Positions 33,140-42,041 of a DNA stretch of 64,000 nt are shown here, piece after piece; position 1 is the stretch's first letter, and the number at the start of each line of letters is the position of its first letter. Source of the DNA: AAA164-E04 sp014239995 (GTDB lineage: Bacteria; Verrucomicrobiota; Verrucomicrobiia; Limisphaerales; AAA164-E04); assembly GCA_029247315.1 (NCBI GenBank), contig JAQWLM010000019.1:3572-67571 (forward strand), read 5' to 3'. The position numbers and the translations under genes were made by a program. The notes beneath the pieces were generated by a model that saw nothing but the letters and a program-made list of their open reading frames with translations, was not told the origin of the DNA and ran no database searches.

Positions 33140-33577
33140 CTAGGAGAGCTTGCCCCCATGTTTCTTGCGGAGTTCAAGGTAAAGTGCCTCCGCAGGCTCA
33201 TACTGCTGCTTGGCTGCGGCCTGAATCCACTGTATCCCAGCCGCACGATCGCGCGCACATCCTCGCCCTATCCACATCATCATACCCAGGTTTGTCTGAG
33301 CCTTGACATGTCCCAGATCGGCCGCGCGCCGGAACCACCCCGCGGCAATACAATGATCACGGGGCACTCCACGGCCTTCATAGAAACGCTCGCCCATCTC
33401 GAAGATAGCTTCCCGGTTTCCAAGTTCAGCCTGTTCCAGGGTACCGTGCACATGCTTTTCCATCATGCCGTGCGCAAAGCTTTTAGCCTCGCGAATACCC
33501 GTCTTTGTCTGCTCAAAGGTACCAGCAAGTCGCCTCCACAGGCCCCCCGCAGCTAATAATCTCAGTAACCAACTCAT
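33140..33577 (-). CDS. Sel1-like repeat protein
   Basis: 145 residues. Two Sel1 repeats are clear: GNREAIFEMGERFYEGRG then DHCIAAGWFRRAADLGHVKA and TNLGMMMWIGRG then AAGIQWIQAAAKQQYEPA. The N-terminal 30 residues are basic and weakly hydrophobic (WLLRLLAAGGLWRRLAG), perhaps a membrane-association helix, without a typical signal peptidase site. Sel1 repeats mediate protein-protein contacts. The gene is divergent from guaA, and its function is unknown. It lies 98 bases upstream of the FG-GAP gene on the same strand and may be co-transcribed. Confidence 0.8.
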   Translation of the reverse strand: MSWLLRLLAAGGLWRRLAGTFEQTKTGIREAKSFAHGMMEKHVHGTLEQAELGNREAIFEMGERFYEGRGVPRDHCIAAGWFRRAADLGHVKAQTNLGMMMWIGRGCARDRAAGIQWIQAAAKQQYEPAEALYLELRKKHGGKLS

Positions 33578-33675
33578 CGTTTGCTTGCAATCTAGGCGAA
33601 ACGGGCGTCAACTTCCCAACCCGTCTTCGCACGGCAGCGGAATCCAGTTTCCGTAATCAATCGATTTCCGTCTCC

Positions 33676-35217
33676 ATGAACGAGCAAATTATCATACTTG
33701 ATTTTGGATCGCAATACACGCAGGTGATCGCCCGTCGCATCCGTGAATGCCAGGTTTATTCCACCATCCTGCCCTACGATACCCCGGCTGCTGAAATTGC
33801 TGCAATGAAGCCCACGGGTATCATTCTGTCTGGGGGACCCTCCAGTGTCTTCGACGAGGAGGCCCCACTGCCCGATCCAGATCTGTTCAGGCTCAAGGTA
33901 CCCATGCTGGGCATCTGCTACGGATTGCAGGTGCTGGCCCAGGCACTCAGGGGAAAGGTGGAACAGGGACTGAAACGCGAGTATGGCAAGGGAACCCTGA
34001 GTATCAAGGACAAGACCAGTGCCCTCTTCCGCGGCCTTCCCGCACGGATGCAGGTCTGGAATTCCCACAGTGACAAACTGACCAGACTGCCGAGAGGATT
34101 CAAGGCGGTGGCCGTGACCGAAAATTCAGATTTTGCAGCGGTCGAGGACTCCAAAAGACACCGATACGGACTCCAGTTCCATCCCGAGGTCGTACATACC
34201 CCTAAGGGAAAAAAGATTATCGAGAATTTTGTCCATCGCATCTGCGAATGTGGCCGCCACTGGACGATGCGCAGTTACCTTGAACAGGCCGTGGAGGAGA
34301 TCCGCGCAACCGTTGGCGAAAACAAGGTCATTCTGGGACTCAGCGGCGGTGTCGACTCCAGTGTTGCAGCGGCTCTGATTCAACAGGCAATCGGAGATCA
34401 ACTCACCTGTATTTTCGTCAACAACGGCCTCCTGCGTGCCCGCGAGGAGGATGCCGTCAGGGAAGTCTTCCGAGATCATTTCAAGATGCGATTGCGCTAC
34501 GAGGCCGCCACCAACGTGTTCCTGAAAAGGCTCGAGGGTGTCACCAACCCCGAACGAAAGCGCAAAATCATTGGCAAGGCCTTCATTGAAGTCTTCAAGA
34601 AAGCCACTAACAAGGTAGGCAAAGCCAAGTTCCTGGCCCAGGGAACCTTGTACCCGGATGTCATTGAGTCCATTCCCATTGCAGGCAACCCGGCAGCCCT
34701 GATCAAGAGCCATCACAATGTGGGTGGACTACCCAAGAATATGAAGTTCGAACTGCTTGAACCCCTGAAATGCCTGTTCAAGGATGAGGTTCGGCTGCTG
34801 GGACTGGAGTTGGGGCTGCCCAAGGCCATGGTGTATCGGCATCCTTTTCCGGGACCCGGCCTTGCGGTGCGCATTCTCGGTGAAGTCAACCGCGAGCGAA
34901 TCCGTATCCTGAAGGAAGCCGACGCCATCGTATTGGAGGAAATGAAGGCCTCGGGATGGTATTACAAGGTCTGGCAGGCCTTCGCCGTGCTCCTCCCAGT
35001 CAAGAGCGTGGGGGTCATGGGCGATGAACGCACCTATGAATACACCATTGCCGTGCGCGTAGTCGACTCCAAGGACGGCATGACGGCCGACTGGGTCAAG
35101 CTCCCCTACGATGTCCTTGAGAAAATGTCCAACCGCATCATCAACGAGGTAAAGGGCGCCAATCGGGTATGCCTGGATATTTCCAGCAAACCTCCGGCAA
35201 CCATTGAGTGGGAGTAG
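33676..35217 (+). CDS. guaA: GMP synthase (glutamine-hydrolysing)
   Basis: 513 residues from the ATG at 33676, the normal length and N-terminus (MNEQIIILDFGSQYTQVIAR). The class I glutamine amidotransferase domain has C81 in GICYGLQVLAQ and the H-x-E pair in QFHPEVVHT. The ATP-pyrophosphatase domain has the P-loop LGLSGGVDSSVAAAL. The dimerisation domain ends NRVCLDISSKPPATIEWE, as in all GuaA. The enzyme aminates XMP to GMP in the cytoplasm. The open frame to 33505 overlaps the divergent Sel1 gene and is not translated. The gene stands alone; a long structured intergenic region follows. Confidence 0.97.
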   Translation: MNEQIIILDFGSQYTQVIARRIRECQVYSTILPYDTPAAEIAAMKPTGIILSGGPSSVFDEEAPLPDPDLFRLKVPMLGICYGLQVLAQALRGKVEQGLKREYGKGTLSIKDKTSALFRGLPARMQVWNSHSDKLTRLPRGFKAVAVTENSDFAAVEDSKRHRYGLQFHPEVVHTPKGKKIIENFVHRICECGRHWTMRSYLEQAVEEIRATVGENKVILGLSGGVDSSVAAALIQQAIGDQLTCIFVNNGLLRAREEDAVREVFRDHFKMRLRYEAATNVFLKRLEGVTNPERKRKIIGKAFIEVFKKATNKVGKAKFLAQGTLYPDVIESIPIAGNPAALIKSHHNVGGLPKNMKFELLEPLKCLFKDEVRLLGLELGLPKAMVYRHPFPGPGLAVRILGEVNRERIRILKEADAIVLEEMKASGWYYKVWQAFAVLLPVKSVGVMGDERTYEYTIAVRVVDSKDGMTADWVKLPYDVLEKMSNRIINEVKGANRVCLDISSKPPATIEWE

Positions 35218-35317
35218 GAACTGTTGATTCAGTGCCAACAGCAAAACCCTTGCAATTCATGGGGTTTAAATGTTCGCAAAGCCGAAGGTCATGCATCTGG
35301 AATGGCTCTGAGAGACC

Positions 35318-35352
35318 CAGTCTGCCCAAGCAGACTGCCGTTAGGCTGTCTG
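35318..35352 (+). other. Two mutually exclusive hairpins downstream of guaA
   Basis: Hairpin A is CAGTCTGC-CCAA-GCAGACTG (35318-35337), a perfect 8-bp stem. Hairpin B is CAGACTGCC-GTTA-GGCTGTCTG (35331-35352), nine positions with one T-T mismatch. They share 35331-35337, so only one can form at a time. Neither is followed by a T-run. The arrangement resembles an attenuator or a small structured RNA, but this is inference. Confidence 0.5.
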
Positions 35353-35533
35353 AGACAATCGTCGTGATGAGCTCGTCCACTGCACAACTTCAGGCTGGAA
35401 CCCTACCTGCCCAAGAACCTGCGCAGGATCCAGAATAAGGCGCCGCGAGGAATCAACGGCTGAAAATCCGGAGAGACTCCAGAGGCTGTTTCCATTTTAA
35501 CATCTGGGGTGAGGATCGAGGAATCTTGCAGTG

Positions 35534-35547
35534 AAAACGGTCGTTTT
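35534..35547. promoter_or_regulatory. Palindrome AAAACGGTCGTTTT, operator-like
   Basis: Perfect 6-bp arms AAAACG/CGTTTT around a two-base centre, with GTG before the left arm. GTGAAAACG is like the half-sites bound by LacI/GalR-family repressors. It lies about 130 bases upstream of the extended -10 element of hsp20. Confidence 0.4.
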
Positions 35548-35561
35548 TCCTAATTTATACA

Positions 35562-35575
35562 TAACGTTAACGTTA
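35562..35575. promoter_or_regulatory. Palindrome TAACGTTAACGTTA, operator-like
   Basis: A perfect 14-base palindrome made of two AACGTT units, 14 bases after the AAAACGGTCGTTTT palindrome. The pair looks like two binding sites on nearby helical turns. The cognate regulator is unknown and may act on a transcript in either direction. Confidence 0.4.
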
Positions 35576-35678
35576 CATGTGTATTTTTTGGAGTGTTTCA
35601 GAGTTAAAACAACAACTCTTTCCTACCGTAGAGGTTTTTTCGACAAAGATCCATTTGCCAAACGCCAAACTTGGAATA

Positions 35679-35687
35679 TGTTATAAT
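35679..35687 (+). promoter_or_regulatory. Extended -10 promoter TGTTATAAT upstream of hsp20
   Basis: A consensus TATAAT at 35682-35687 preceded by TGT gives an extended -10 element. No -35 box at 16-18 bases is recognisable, as is usual for extended -10 promoters. A transcript starting near 35694 would have a leader of about 130 bases before the hsp20 ATG. Confidence 0.55.
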
Positions 35688-35821
35688 GTTCTACGGATGA
35701 AGACAGGTCACATGGGAGGTGACAGTCTTGGATGTAAACCGCAGCACCATTCAGGGCGTATCCTGGAAACAGGAGATCGTGAATCTGTGCATGCGATGGA
35801 GTAAAAAAAGCACAATGTCTT

Positions 35822-36244
35822 ATGGATTTCAATCAATGGAACCCTGGGGGAGGTCGTAACGAGTTTGCGGGTATCTCGAGTACAGAAACGTCTATGTCTG
35901 ACAACAGTTGGTCTCCAAATACGGATGTTTATGAAGTGGATGACGGTCTGGTCATTCGTGTGGAGCTATCGGGCATGCGCCGCGAGGATCTGCAACTGAA
36001 ATCAGAAGGCAACATGCTTCGCATCAGTGGGATGCGTCCTGACGATCAACGTCCGACCCATGGAAAATTTCTTTTGATGGAAATCAACTTCGGCCCGTTT
36101 GAAACCACCATCGAGTTACCTTCCGGTTATGATCTAGATGAAGCCAAGGCACTCTATCAGAACGGTTTATTGTTGATTGAAGTTCCTGCAGAGGCCGACA
36201 CCCATGCCAAGAGCATTGAGATCGAATCACTGACAGGGGATTGA
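35822..36244 (+). CDS. Small heat-shock protein, Hsp20/alpha-crystallin family
   Basis: 140 residues with an alpha-crystallin domain at about 32-125: SPNTDVYEVDDGLVIRVELS, GMRREDLQLKSEGNMLRISG, then INFGPFETTIELPSGYDLDE, and the end motif ALYQNGLLLIEVPA, in which the usual A-x-x-x-N-G-x-L is clear. It would bind unfolding proteins as an ATP-independent holdase in the cytoplasm. The N-terminal arm is short and asparagine-rich. ATGs at 35822 and 35894 are possible; 35822 gives a longer arm. Promoter and palindromes upstream suggest dedicated regulation. A weak stem (CCTCGA/TCGAGG) follows the stop without a T-run. Confidence 0.92.
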   Translation: MDFNQWNPGGGRNEFAGISSTETSMSDNSWSPNTDVYEVDDGLVIRVELSGMRREDLQLKSEGNMLRISGMRPDDQRPTHGKFLLMEINFGPFETTIELPSGYDLDEAKALYQNGLLLIEVPAEADTHAKSIEIESLTGD

Positions 36245-36266
36245 AACCTCGAGGGTGAGTCGAGGC

Positions 36267-37154
36267 TCAACCCTGAGCAATTTCCGACTTGATCCTGTCC
36301 ATCAACGCAATCAAGGCGCGTCCATAGCCTAGGAAACTCTGGTAAATTTCCTCATCACTCGCCTTCACGGAGTCATCATGAAACACCACCGCCAGGTGGG
36401 GTTCGATGGAGATGCCTGCGTCATAGCCAGACTGCATCGCATCCTTGAGAATGCGATGTACAGCGGCATCCCCCTCACCCGGCAAGGTGTAATCCGCATC
36501 GTTTTTAGAGGCATCCCAGATCGCGTCCTTGACGTGGATATGCACGACGTGCTCTTTCACATGGTGCCAGAACTCCCATGGATCCTGTTTAGGCTGGGGA
36601 GCGGGCAGACTGCGGTCGTCGTTGAAGACAGGATTGGCGGTGTCAAAAACCCATTTCAGGTCCGGCACATTTTCCAGCAGCCTGAGCGCGTGTTTCCAAC
36701 TCATCCCCCCGTAATTCATGCAATTCTCATGCACCGGCGTGAGCCCTGCATCCACAAAGCGCCTGGTGATCTCCCGCAGTCGACGAAACCGTTCCTCTTC
36801 GAGCTGGTCCTCCCCCTCACGCACGGCATAACTCATGATCCGCACATACTGGGTTCCCAAGCGCTGCATCCTTGGAATAGCACGGTCAACCTCTGACATG
36901 TCAAAGGGATCGTCAATCTTCTTCCCCCAATTGGCAATGGTGGAGCCAAAGCAATAAACACCCACACCGGCATCCTTCAGTTTCTGCTCCACGATATCAA
37001 AAGCCGGCTCTGGAATGTCATGCAGATTTCCCTTTGGAAACCCGGACACTTCTACGGTGCGAGCCTCAATGGTGCTCCATCCCAGTTCCTTGACCGCCTT
37101 GATTTGGGTATCGATGAGCGCTCCCGCTTCATCTGCTATGCCTGTGAGTATCAT
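36267..37154 (-). CDS. Sugar phosphate isomerase/epimerase-like TIM-barrel protein
   Basis: 295 residues of the AP-endonuclease 2/xylose isomerase-like TIM-barrel family, starting MILTGIADEAGALIDTQIKA. The four metal ligands expected in this family are visible: glutamate in LTPVHENCMNYG, aspartate in KWVFDTANPVF, histidine in VHIHVKDAIW and glutamate in GISIEPHLAV. It probably isomerises or epimerises a sugar or inositol intermediate. There is no signal peptide, so it works in the cytoplasm. It lies 11 bases after the Uma2-like gene on the same strand, with a Gfo/Idh/MocA gene further upstream, a common neighbourhood for sugar oxidation-epimerisation pathways. Confidence 0.9.
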   Translation of the reverse strand: MILTGIADEAGALIDTQIKAVKELGWSTIEARTVEVSGFPKGNLHDIPEPAFDIVEQKLKDAGVGVYCFGSTIANWGKKIDDPFDMSEVDRAIPRMQRLGTQYVRIMSYAVREGEDQLEEERFRRLREITRRFVDAGLTPVHENCMNYGGMSWKHALRLLENVPDLKWVFDTANPVFNDDRSLPAPQPKQDPWEFWHHVKEHVVHIHVKDAIWDASKNDADYTLPGEGDAAVHRILKDAMQSGYDAGISIEPHLAVVFHDDSVKASDEEIYQSFLGYGRALIALMDRIKSEIAQG

Positions 37155-37165
37155 CTTACTATCAA

Positions 37166-37795
37166 TTATGCTTTAACGGTGGGTGGTTCGGGTTTGTTAC
37201 TGGCCGGGGCCAGGCCATGGGGCACGCTGGTATTGGCGTAAACCTCACTCAGCGGCAACTGGCACTTGATCGACGTCAGTTGAATCATACCGTCCTCCGC
37301 CTCGACCGTCTTGAGCATCCATGAACCATTGGCCTGCCGGGTGTAATGGTCAGCCAACCATGTCTCCTGGGAGACAAGGATATATTCAGCCAAGGACTCC
37401 AGTTGTCGGTAATGCCAGAATTTTCCGCCTCGATCCCATGCAGCGGTGGTATCCGAAAGCACCTCGATCAGGACCTTTGGATTGATCAGAGTATCCTCCA
37501 TGGCATCCTCGAACTGAGCCTTGCCATGCACCACGGAGATATCCGGATGGGCATACAGGCTGGTGGAAGGCACCTTCAGGCGCATCCCGCAGTTGAGTAC
37601 ATGGTTTTCGGAATTTTTCAAACGATGACGGAGTTCTCCCGCGATGTTGGAAGCCATCAGCCAGTGCAGATGAGATCCCCCGGCGATGGCATAAACACCC
37701 CCGTTGAGCCATTCTGCCCTGAGGCCTGCGTGCCGCTCCATGGCGATAAACTCGTTGGAGGCCATTTTGGTTTTTGGGTCTGGATTCATCTTCAA
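37166..37795 (-). CDS. Uma2-family (DUF820) PD-(D/E)XK nuclease-fold protein
   Basis: 209 residues. Family marks are AEWLNGGVYAIAGGSHLHWL at the start, LYAHPDISVVHG, then NPKVLIEVLSDTTAAWDRGG and FWHYRQLESLAEYILVSQ. The D in HPDISVV and E in LIEVLS form the D-x(n)-E-x-x pattern of the nuclease fold, but the usual lysine after the E-x pair is replaced (EVLS). Uma2 proteins are abundant in cyanobacteria and Planctomycetes, and their biological role is not settled. No transposase or partner nuclease is nearby. The gene sits between two sugar-metabolism genes on the same strand. Confidence 0.87.
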   Translation of the reverse strand: MKMNPDPKTKMASNEFIAMERHAGLRAEWLNGGVYAIAGGSHLHWLMASNIAGELRHRLKNSENHVLNCGMRLKVPSTSLYAHPDISVVHGKAQFEDAMEDTLINPKVLIEVLSDTTAAWDRGGKFWHYRQLESLAEYILVSQETWLADHYTRQANGSWMLKTVEAEDGMIQLTSIKCQLPLSEVYANTSVPHGLAPASNKPEPPTVKA

Positions 37796-37906
37796 TTTAT
37801 TCCTTGTGAACGTCGGTCAAGCCTATCCTAATGATGCGAGGGAATCGAGGTGTAAAAAAGGAAAAACAACTTGGCCAAAACGAAAGAACCCTGCCGTTGC
37901 CGTCGT

Positions 37907-39079
37907 CTAACGGTTGAACGAACTTGCGAAATCCTCGTCCGACACCTCCACGACCTTCTTCTCAAAAGTCGATTCACGGATAAGCTGGTCGAGTTTACCT
38001 TCAAAGGCGGCCCCGTCCATGGGCATGTCAATGGTCTGGTCAACCAGTGAGGAGTAGAGTAACACATTGGCTAACTCCACGGAGTGGATGCCCTCGTGCC
38101 CTGGCGCAATCAGGCATTCCCCATCCCGGATGGCACCCACGAAATTACGCATCAAGACGGCATGGGGCAGCTCGGCATTTCCAAAGGGGATTTCGACATT
38201 CCAGATATCAGGCTTCGAAAACCCAATCCTGGATGTCTTGCTGTGTTCGAGCATACAGGCCTCATTACGTGTGAATTCAATCCGATCGTTCTCCAGGACC
38301 ACCTTGCCTCGCGTGCCTGCAATCTCAAAGCGATTGGATCCAGGTGCCTCGCCGGTGGAGGAAATAAACACGCCGGTCGCTCCATTGGGATATTCCAGGT
38401 AGGCGGTGACATTGTCCTCGACCTCGATGTTGTGAAAACGTCCCAGTTGAGCAAAACTGCGCACTCGACTGGGCATTCCAACCAACCATTGCAAGGCATC
38501 GAGCTGATGCAGGCACTGGTTCAGGAGAACACCACCGCCCTCGCCCTTCCAGGTGGCACGCCATCCGCCAGAGGCATAGTAGGCCTCGGTGCGGTACCAA
38601 TCCGTAATAATCCAGTTGATCCGGACAATCTCACCTAATTCGCCATCATCGATGAGTTTCTTGAGTTTGAGGTAGCGTGGCTCGGTCCGTAACTGAAACA
38701 TACCGGCAAAGACCACCTCAGGATGTTTCTTGGAGACCTCGATCAGGCGCTGGGCATCGGCTTTATGGGCCGAAATAGGTTTTTCGACCATGAGGTGCAC
38801 CCCCTGCTCCATGGCCGCGATACCCAGGGAGGTATGCTGGTAGTGGGGCGTGGCAACCAATACGGCATCGATAGCCCCACTCTGTATCATGGTCAATCCA
38901 TCGCTGAAGACCTGGGCCCGATCCTCGTAGGCCGCCAGCTTGTGGGGGGAGGTGCTACAGACTGCAGCCAGTTCCGCGTGAGCTACCTCACCACGGAGCA
39001 GGTAATCCGCGTGATACTTGCCCATGTTTCCCATGCCAACGATACCAATGCGCACTTTTTCCATAGTTTTTGAACTCAT
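37907..39079 (-). CDS. Gfo/Idh/MocA-family NAD(P)-dependent oxidoreductase
   Basis: 390 residues. The N-terminal Rossmann motif is RIGIVGMGNMGKYHADYLL and the catalytic lysine is in LMVEKPISAHKAD. The C-terminal domain has GGGVLLNQCLHQLDALQWL with the conserved H-x-x-D. There is no signal peptide, so this is a normal cytoplasmic member that oxidises a sugar, inositol or amino-sugar hydroxyl. It differs from the Tat-exported homologue at 11.3-12.7 kb, which lacks the lysine. M1 at 39079 or M6 at 39064 may be the start. The isomerase gene downstream suggests a shared pathway. Confidence 0.92.
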   Translation of the reverse strand: MSSKTMEKVRIGIVGMGNMGKYHADYLLRGEVAHAELAAVCSTSPHKLAAYEDRAQVFSDGLTMIQSGAIDAVLVATPHYQHTSLGIAAMEQGVHLMVEKPISAHKADAQRLIEVSKKHPEVVFAGMFQLRTEPRYLKLKKLIDDGELGEIVRINWIITDWYRTEAYYASGGWRATWKGEGGGVLLNQCLHQLDALQWLVGMPSRVRSFAQLGRFHNIEVEDNVTAYLEYPNGATGVFISSTGEAPGSNRFEIAGTRGKVVLENDRIEFTRNEACMLEHSKTSRIGFSKPDIWNVEIPFGNAELPHAVLMRNFVGAIRDGECLIAPGHEGIHSVELANVLLYSSLVDQTIDMPMDGAAFEGKLDQLIRESTFEKKVVEVSDEDFASSFNR

Positions 39080-39400
39080 GATGGTGAATCAAACCAAGGA
39101 TCTCAGTATCCTGCGACACGGAAGCCCGGAGCAAGTTCTTTGTTCAACAAAACAAGGCCCACCCCGCAAGGTCGCCGGAGGTATCAAAAAGATTCCACTG
39201 CCTGCCAATGCAAGCTCCTCTGTGACATCTGGCGACACACGCAGGCCGTTAAAATGCTTGGCAGCGTGTGCACAAAGGCCTTTTGTTGCTGCCTTTCAGA
39301 ACGAGCTTGCCCTGTGCGTGGACCAAAGCACGCCGCCCAGGGGATTTTTGTCCAGAGAAACCGCGGGCCAAAGCGTGGTTTAGTAGATAACAGCAGCAAG
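39080..39400. other. 321-base gap with no gene seen
   Basis: It lies between the end of the VIT/vWA gene and the start of the oxidoreductase gene, both on the minus strand. It presumably carries the oxidoreductase promoter. I see no strong hairpin, repeat or credible small gene. Confidence 0.5.
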
Positions 39401-42040
39401 TCATCCATGCAGGTCCCCGGAGAGAGATCGCGAACGCATCCACCAGTGACGCAGGGCAAGGACCATGAAAGCAAACATCCACAGGAACAAGGTGTGGGGC
39501 TCGGGTATACCCGGGACGGTCGCGGCAGAAACCGGACTCAAACCCATTTCCTCAAACTGCTCGAGGGTTTCCAATACCACGGCACCGGTCACAGGCGTGA
39601 CCAATTGATGTGCCGATGCCAATCGAACCGCCTGTTCGGTGGCACCCGCAGCGCGCCGTCGCTGAACCTCTTCCACAGCCCATAGACGCTCGATGTGCCG
39701 TGAGACCATGGTGGCATCCTCCAGGTTCTTCGCTTCCTTGAGTGGCAGTCGGTTGCGTTGAAACGTATACTCCACTTCCTCGCCGCGCGCCCGCTGCATC
39801 CATGCCTCCAGTTCTGCCTTCAGATCTTGGTAGGCTGGCATGCGCTGGAAATGCCCGCCATCCAGCGCCTCCAGAATACGATTGGGCCCCGTGACCACGG
39901 CGCATCCAAGCATTTGAATGCGGCCCCGTGTACGTTCCATGCGTTGCAGGAGAGGCTCCATGCTGCCGGATTGTACAGGCTGCGGGCCATGGATCCAAAG
40001 GACATGGCGTGCCCCCAGGGCCATGGCCCTGTCCCAGGCTAAGGTCAGAGCATGGGTGTTATCCTGCCCGCCTTGCGCTGGGATTTCCTTGAGAAGCCCC
40101 AGGGCCTCCTGAAGGCTGAGTGATCTGGGTTGGCCCTCGGCGTTCAAGAGCTCAGGGTAGTCGGAGGCAATCAGGACCTCCAGCTTCCTGATGGGTGCAA
40201 AAGCGCCCATGGCCCCACGAACTGCCTCCAGTTGCGGGGCCATGGCCTTGGACCCATCCACCACGACCACCAAGGCCTCCATACCACTTGCCTTGATGGG
40301 AGTAATTTCCTGAGTTACCACCTGCCCCGGCTCCAGGGCCCTGGTCCATACCCGTGCTGTCGCCTCGGGTCGCCTGACATGAATGGTGCTCGCCGAGCGG
40401 TGGAGATCCGTGTCCAGTAACTGCGCCTGAAGCGTATGGTCCCCCTCCTCGAGGGTACCCGAACGGAACATGCCCGTATCACCCGTGAGAAGGGAGCGGG
40501 ATTCAATCCAGATACTGTGCTTGAGACCTTCACGCATATTGTAGTTGCGCTCCAGAATAGCGGGGAGTCGAAGGCGTCCCTGGATCGCATCCTGCATGCC
40601 AAGAGGCGCGGTGATTCCGAGGCGGATTTTCATGCTCCCGCCATCGGGGGGAACCGGAAAACACTGAACCAAAACCTGGTCGGGCCCAGAGGTGGTGACC
40701 AGTACCGGGTCCCTTCGACGTTCCACCGCAATCTTCTGGTAGGCTTTGCGTGTTTTTTGACGGGCGTCGAAAGCCGCTTCACGCTCCTCTCCGTTGACCC
40801 AGAGGGTCAATCTTGAAACCACACCGCCATGGGGCAACTGAAGGTGTGCCCGTGCCTCGCGTGCACGGTCAGCGTCATTCCTGAATTCCATGGTCCACTC
40901 CGTATAGGAGGTGGCCGCGGCGGTCTCCACCCGACTGTCCATCCTTGATTCCGTCATTCTCAGACCCCGCACCCTTCCCGCAACAGCCGTACCCCCCAGG
41001 GCATCGTCAAACTCCCAGGTAAATTCCTCATCGAGAGGATTCCACCTTCCCTGGCGCGTGTAAAGCTGAGGGGGTGGCTGAGCATTGAACGGCTCCCCAG
41101 TCACCTGATAGAAAATTCTTCGGGCATCCTCCTGGGTCAGCCTGTTCCCTGAGGATGCCAACCATCCGGAAGGATTGAAGATCCTTCGAGGGCGCTCGTA
41201 GCAGGCCCGCAGCATGGTATCCCTGACCCCCACGGCACGCAACCAGCGCACCCCCTTGGCACGGGTGGATGCCACGTTCGAATCGGCCATTCCCAGGCCA
41301 ATCCGGGTCGAGAGGTCGGGGGCTTCCAGCGCCAGTAAGACCACCCAGGCCACCAGGATCCCATACCATGAAAAAGATCGATGCAAAGCAAGGCCCTTCA
41401 ATTTGAGCTTACAGCCATGCCAGAGGAAAATGCCCGCCACCAAGGTTGCCAGGGGAGTCAGGGCGAGCAACCCGAGACCATACATTAGGATCAGGACAAA
41501 GCCAATGGGAAGCAGCGGTGCAAACAGCAGGGTGTAGGCAATGCTGGTACCCAGATTGAAGGTGATACTGAAAGCAATCCATCGGGGCATGGGCTTTTCA
41601 TCCCCACAAAGCCAAACCCAGGCAAAGAAGTTACCGATGGGCAACCATGCCAGCAATACCCCGTGCCAGAGACTCGGTAGCGGGTCAAAAAGAGTCCCTG
41701 TGCAGAGGCGTGTCACATACTCAAAGAGGATGGTGATCAATGGCCATAGAACACCCGTGATGAGCAGCCCAAGATGTCGCTTACGTGCTTGACCCGATGG
41801 CACGGATGGCACGCCGTCCTCAAGATCCGGTGATGCCAGATCGCCCATCCGGTTCAAGGCCTGGCGCAGCCAGGCCCCGTCCACCACGGTCAATCCCGCT
41901 GCGTGGATTTCCTCATCGACATGACGCCGCAGGTCCTCCTCGACCTCGGCCGCATCCGCTTCGGACCCAAGGAGGCTTTCCTTGAGTCGCTGACTGTATG
42001 TTCTCCATTCAGCTTTCGCCGATTCTGTCCATTGAGCCAT
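39401..42040 (-). CDS. Membrane protein with HAAS-like, VIT, degenerate vWA and PEP-CTERM-like parts
   Basis: 879 residues. Residues 1-70 form a short helical cytosolic domain (EVEEDLRRHVDEEIHAAGL) like the HAAS/permease-prefix domains that accompany PadR regulators. Five or six membrane helices span about 90-245. A VIT-like domain lies at about 370-480 (LWVNGEEREAAFDARQKTRK, then AYQKIAVERRRDPVLV). A vWA-like domain lies at about 585-740, whose metal site reads VVVVDGSKAMAPQL, lacking the second MIDAS serine. The end has LVTPVTGAVVLETLEQFE, then PGIPEPHT at 843-850, a hydrophobic helix and RSRS, resembling a PEP-CTERM/MSEP-CTERM sorting tag. It starts one base after the padR stop. Function is unknown. 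Confidence 0.82.
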   Translation of the reverse strand: MAQWTESAKAEWRTYSQRLKESLLGSEADAAEVEEDLRRHVDEEIHAAGLTVVDGAWLRQALNRMGDLASPDLEDGVPSVPSGQARKRHLGLLITGVLWPLITILFEYVTRLCTGTLFDPLPSLWHGVLLAWLPIGNFFAWVWLCGDEKPMPRWIAFSITFNLGTSIAYTLLFAPLLPIGFVLILMYGLGLLALTPLATLVAGIFLWHGCKLKLKGLALHRSFSWYGILVAWVVLLALEAPDLSTRIGLGMADSNVASTRAKGVRWLRAVGVRDTMLRACYERPRRIFNPSGWLASSGNRLTQEDARRIFYQVTGEPFNAQPPPQLYTRQGRWNPLDEEFTWEFDDALGGTAVAGRVRGLRMTESRMDSRVETAAATSYTEWTMEFRNDADRAREARAHLQLPHGGVVSRLTLWVNGEEREAAFDARQKTRKAYQKIAVERRRDPVLVTTSGPDQVLVQCFPVPPDGGSMKIRLGITAPLGMQDAIQGRLRLPAILERNYNMREGLKHSIWIESRSLLTGDTGMFRSGTLEEGDHTLQAQLLDTDLHRSASTIHVRRPEATARVWTRALEPGQVVTQEITPIKASGMEALVVVVDGSKAMAPQLEAVRGAMGAFAPIRKLEVLIASDYPELLNAEGQPRSLSLQEALGLLKEIPAQGGQDNTHALTLAWDRAMALGARHVLWIHGPQPVQSGSMEPLLQRMERTRGRIQMLGCAVVTGPNRILEALDGGHFQRMPAYQDLKAELEAWMQRARGEEVEYTFQRNRLPLKEAKNLEDATMVSRHIERLWAVEEVQRRRAAGATEQAVRLASAHQLVTPVTGAVVLETLEQFEEMGLSPVSAATVPGIPEPHTLFLWMFAFMVLALRHWWMRSRSLSGDLHG

Positions 42041-42041
42041 A

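Larger units (their letters stand above)
35218..35821. other. 604-base intergenic region between guaA and hsp20
   Basis: No convincing protein-coding frame is present. The region holds two overlapping hairpins (35318-35352), two palindromes (35534-35575) and an extended -10 promoter (35679-35687), each listed separately. The short open frames here have no ribosome site, motif or family likeness. Confidence 0.6.

Noticed and set aside
35208..35804. Small proteins in the guaA-hsp20 gap
   Set aside because: The open frames (35208-35438, 35577-35804 on the plus strand and 35141-35380 on the minus strand) have no ribosome site or motif and overlap structured elements.
37166..37795. Mobile element or restriction nuclease for the Uma2-family gene
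   Set aside because: No transposase, inverted repeats or target duplication flank it, and no methylase is present. It lies among sugar-metabolism genes in the same direction.
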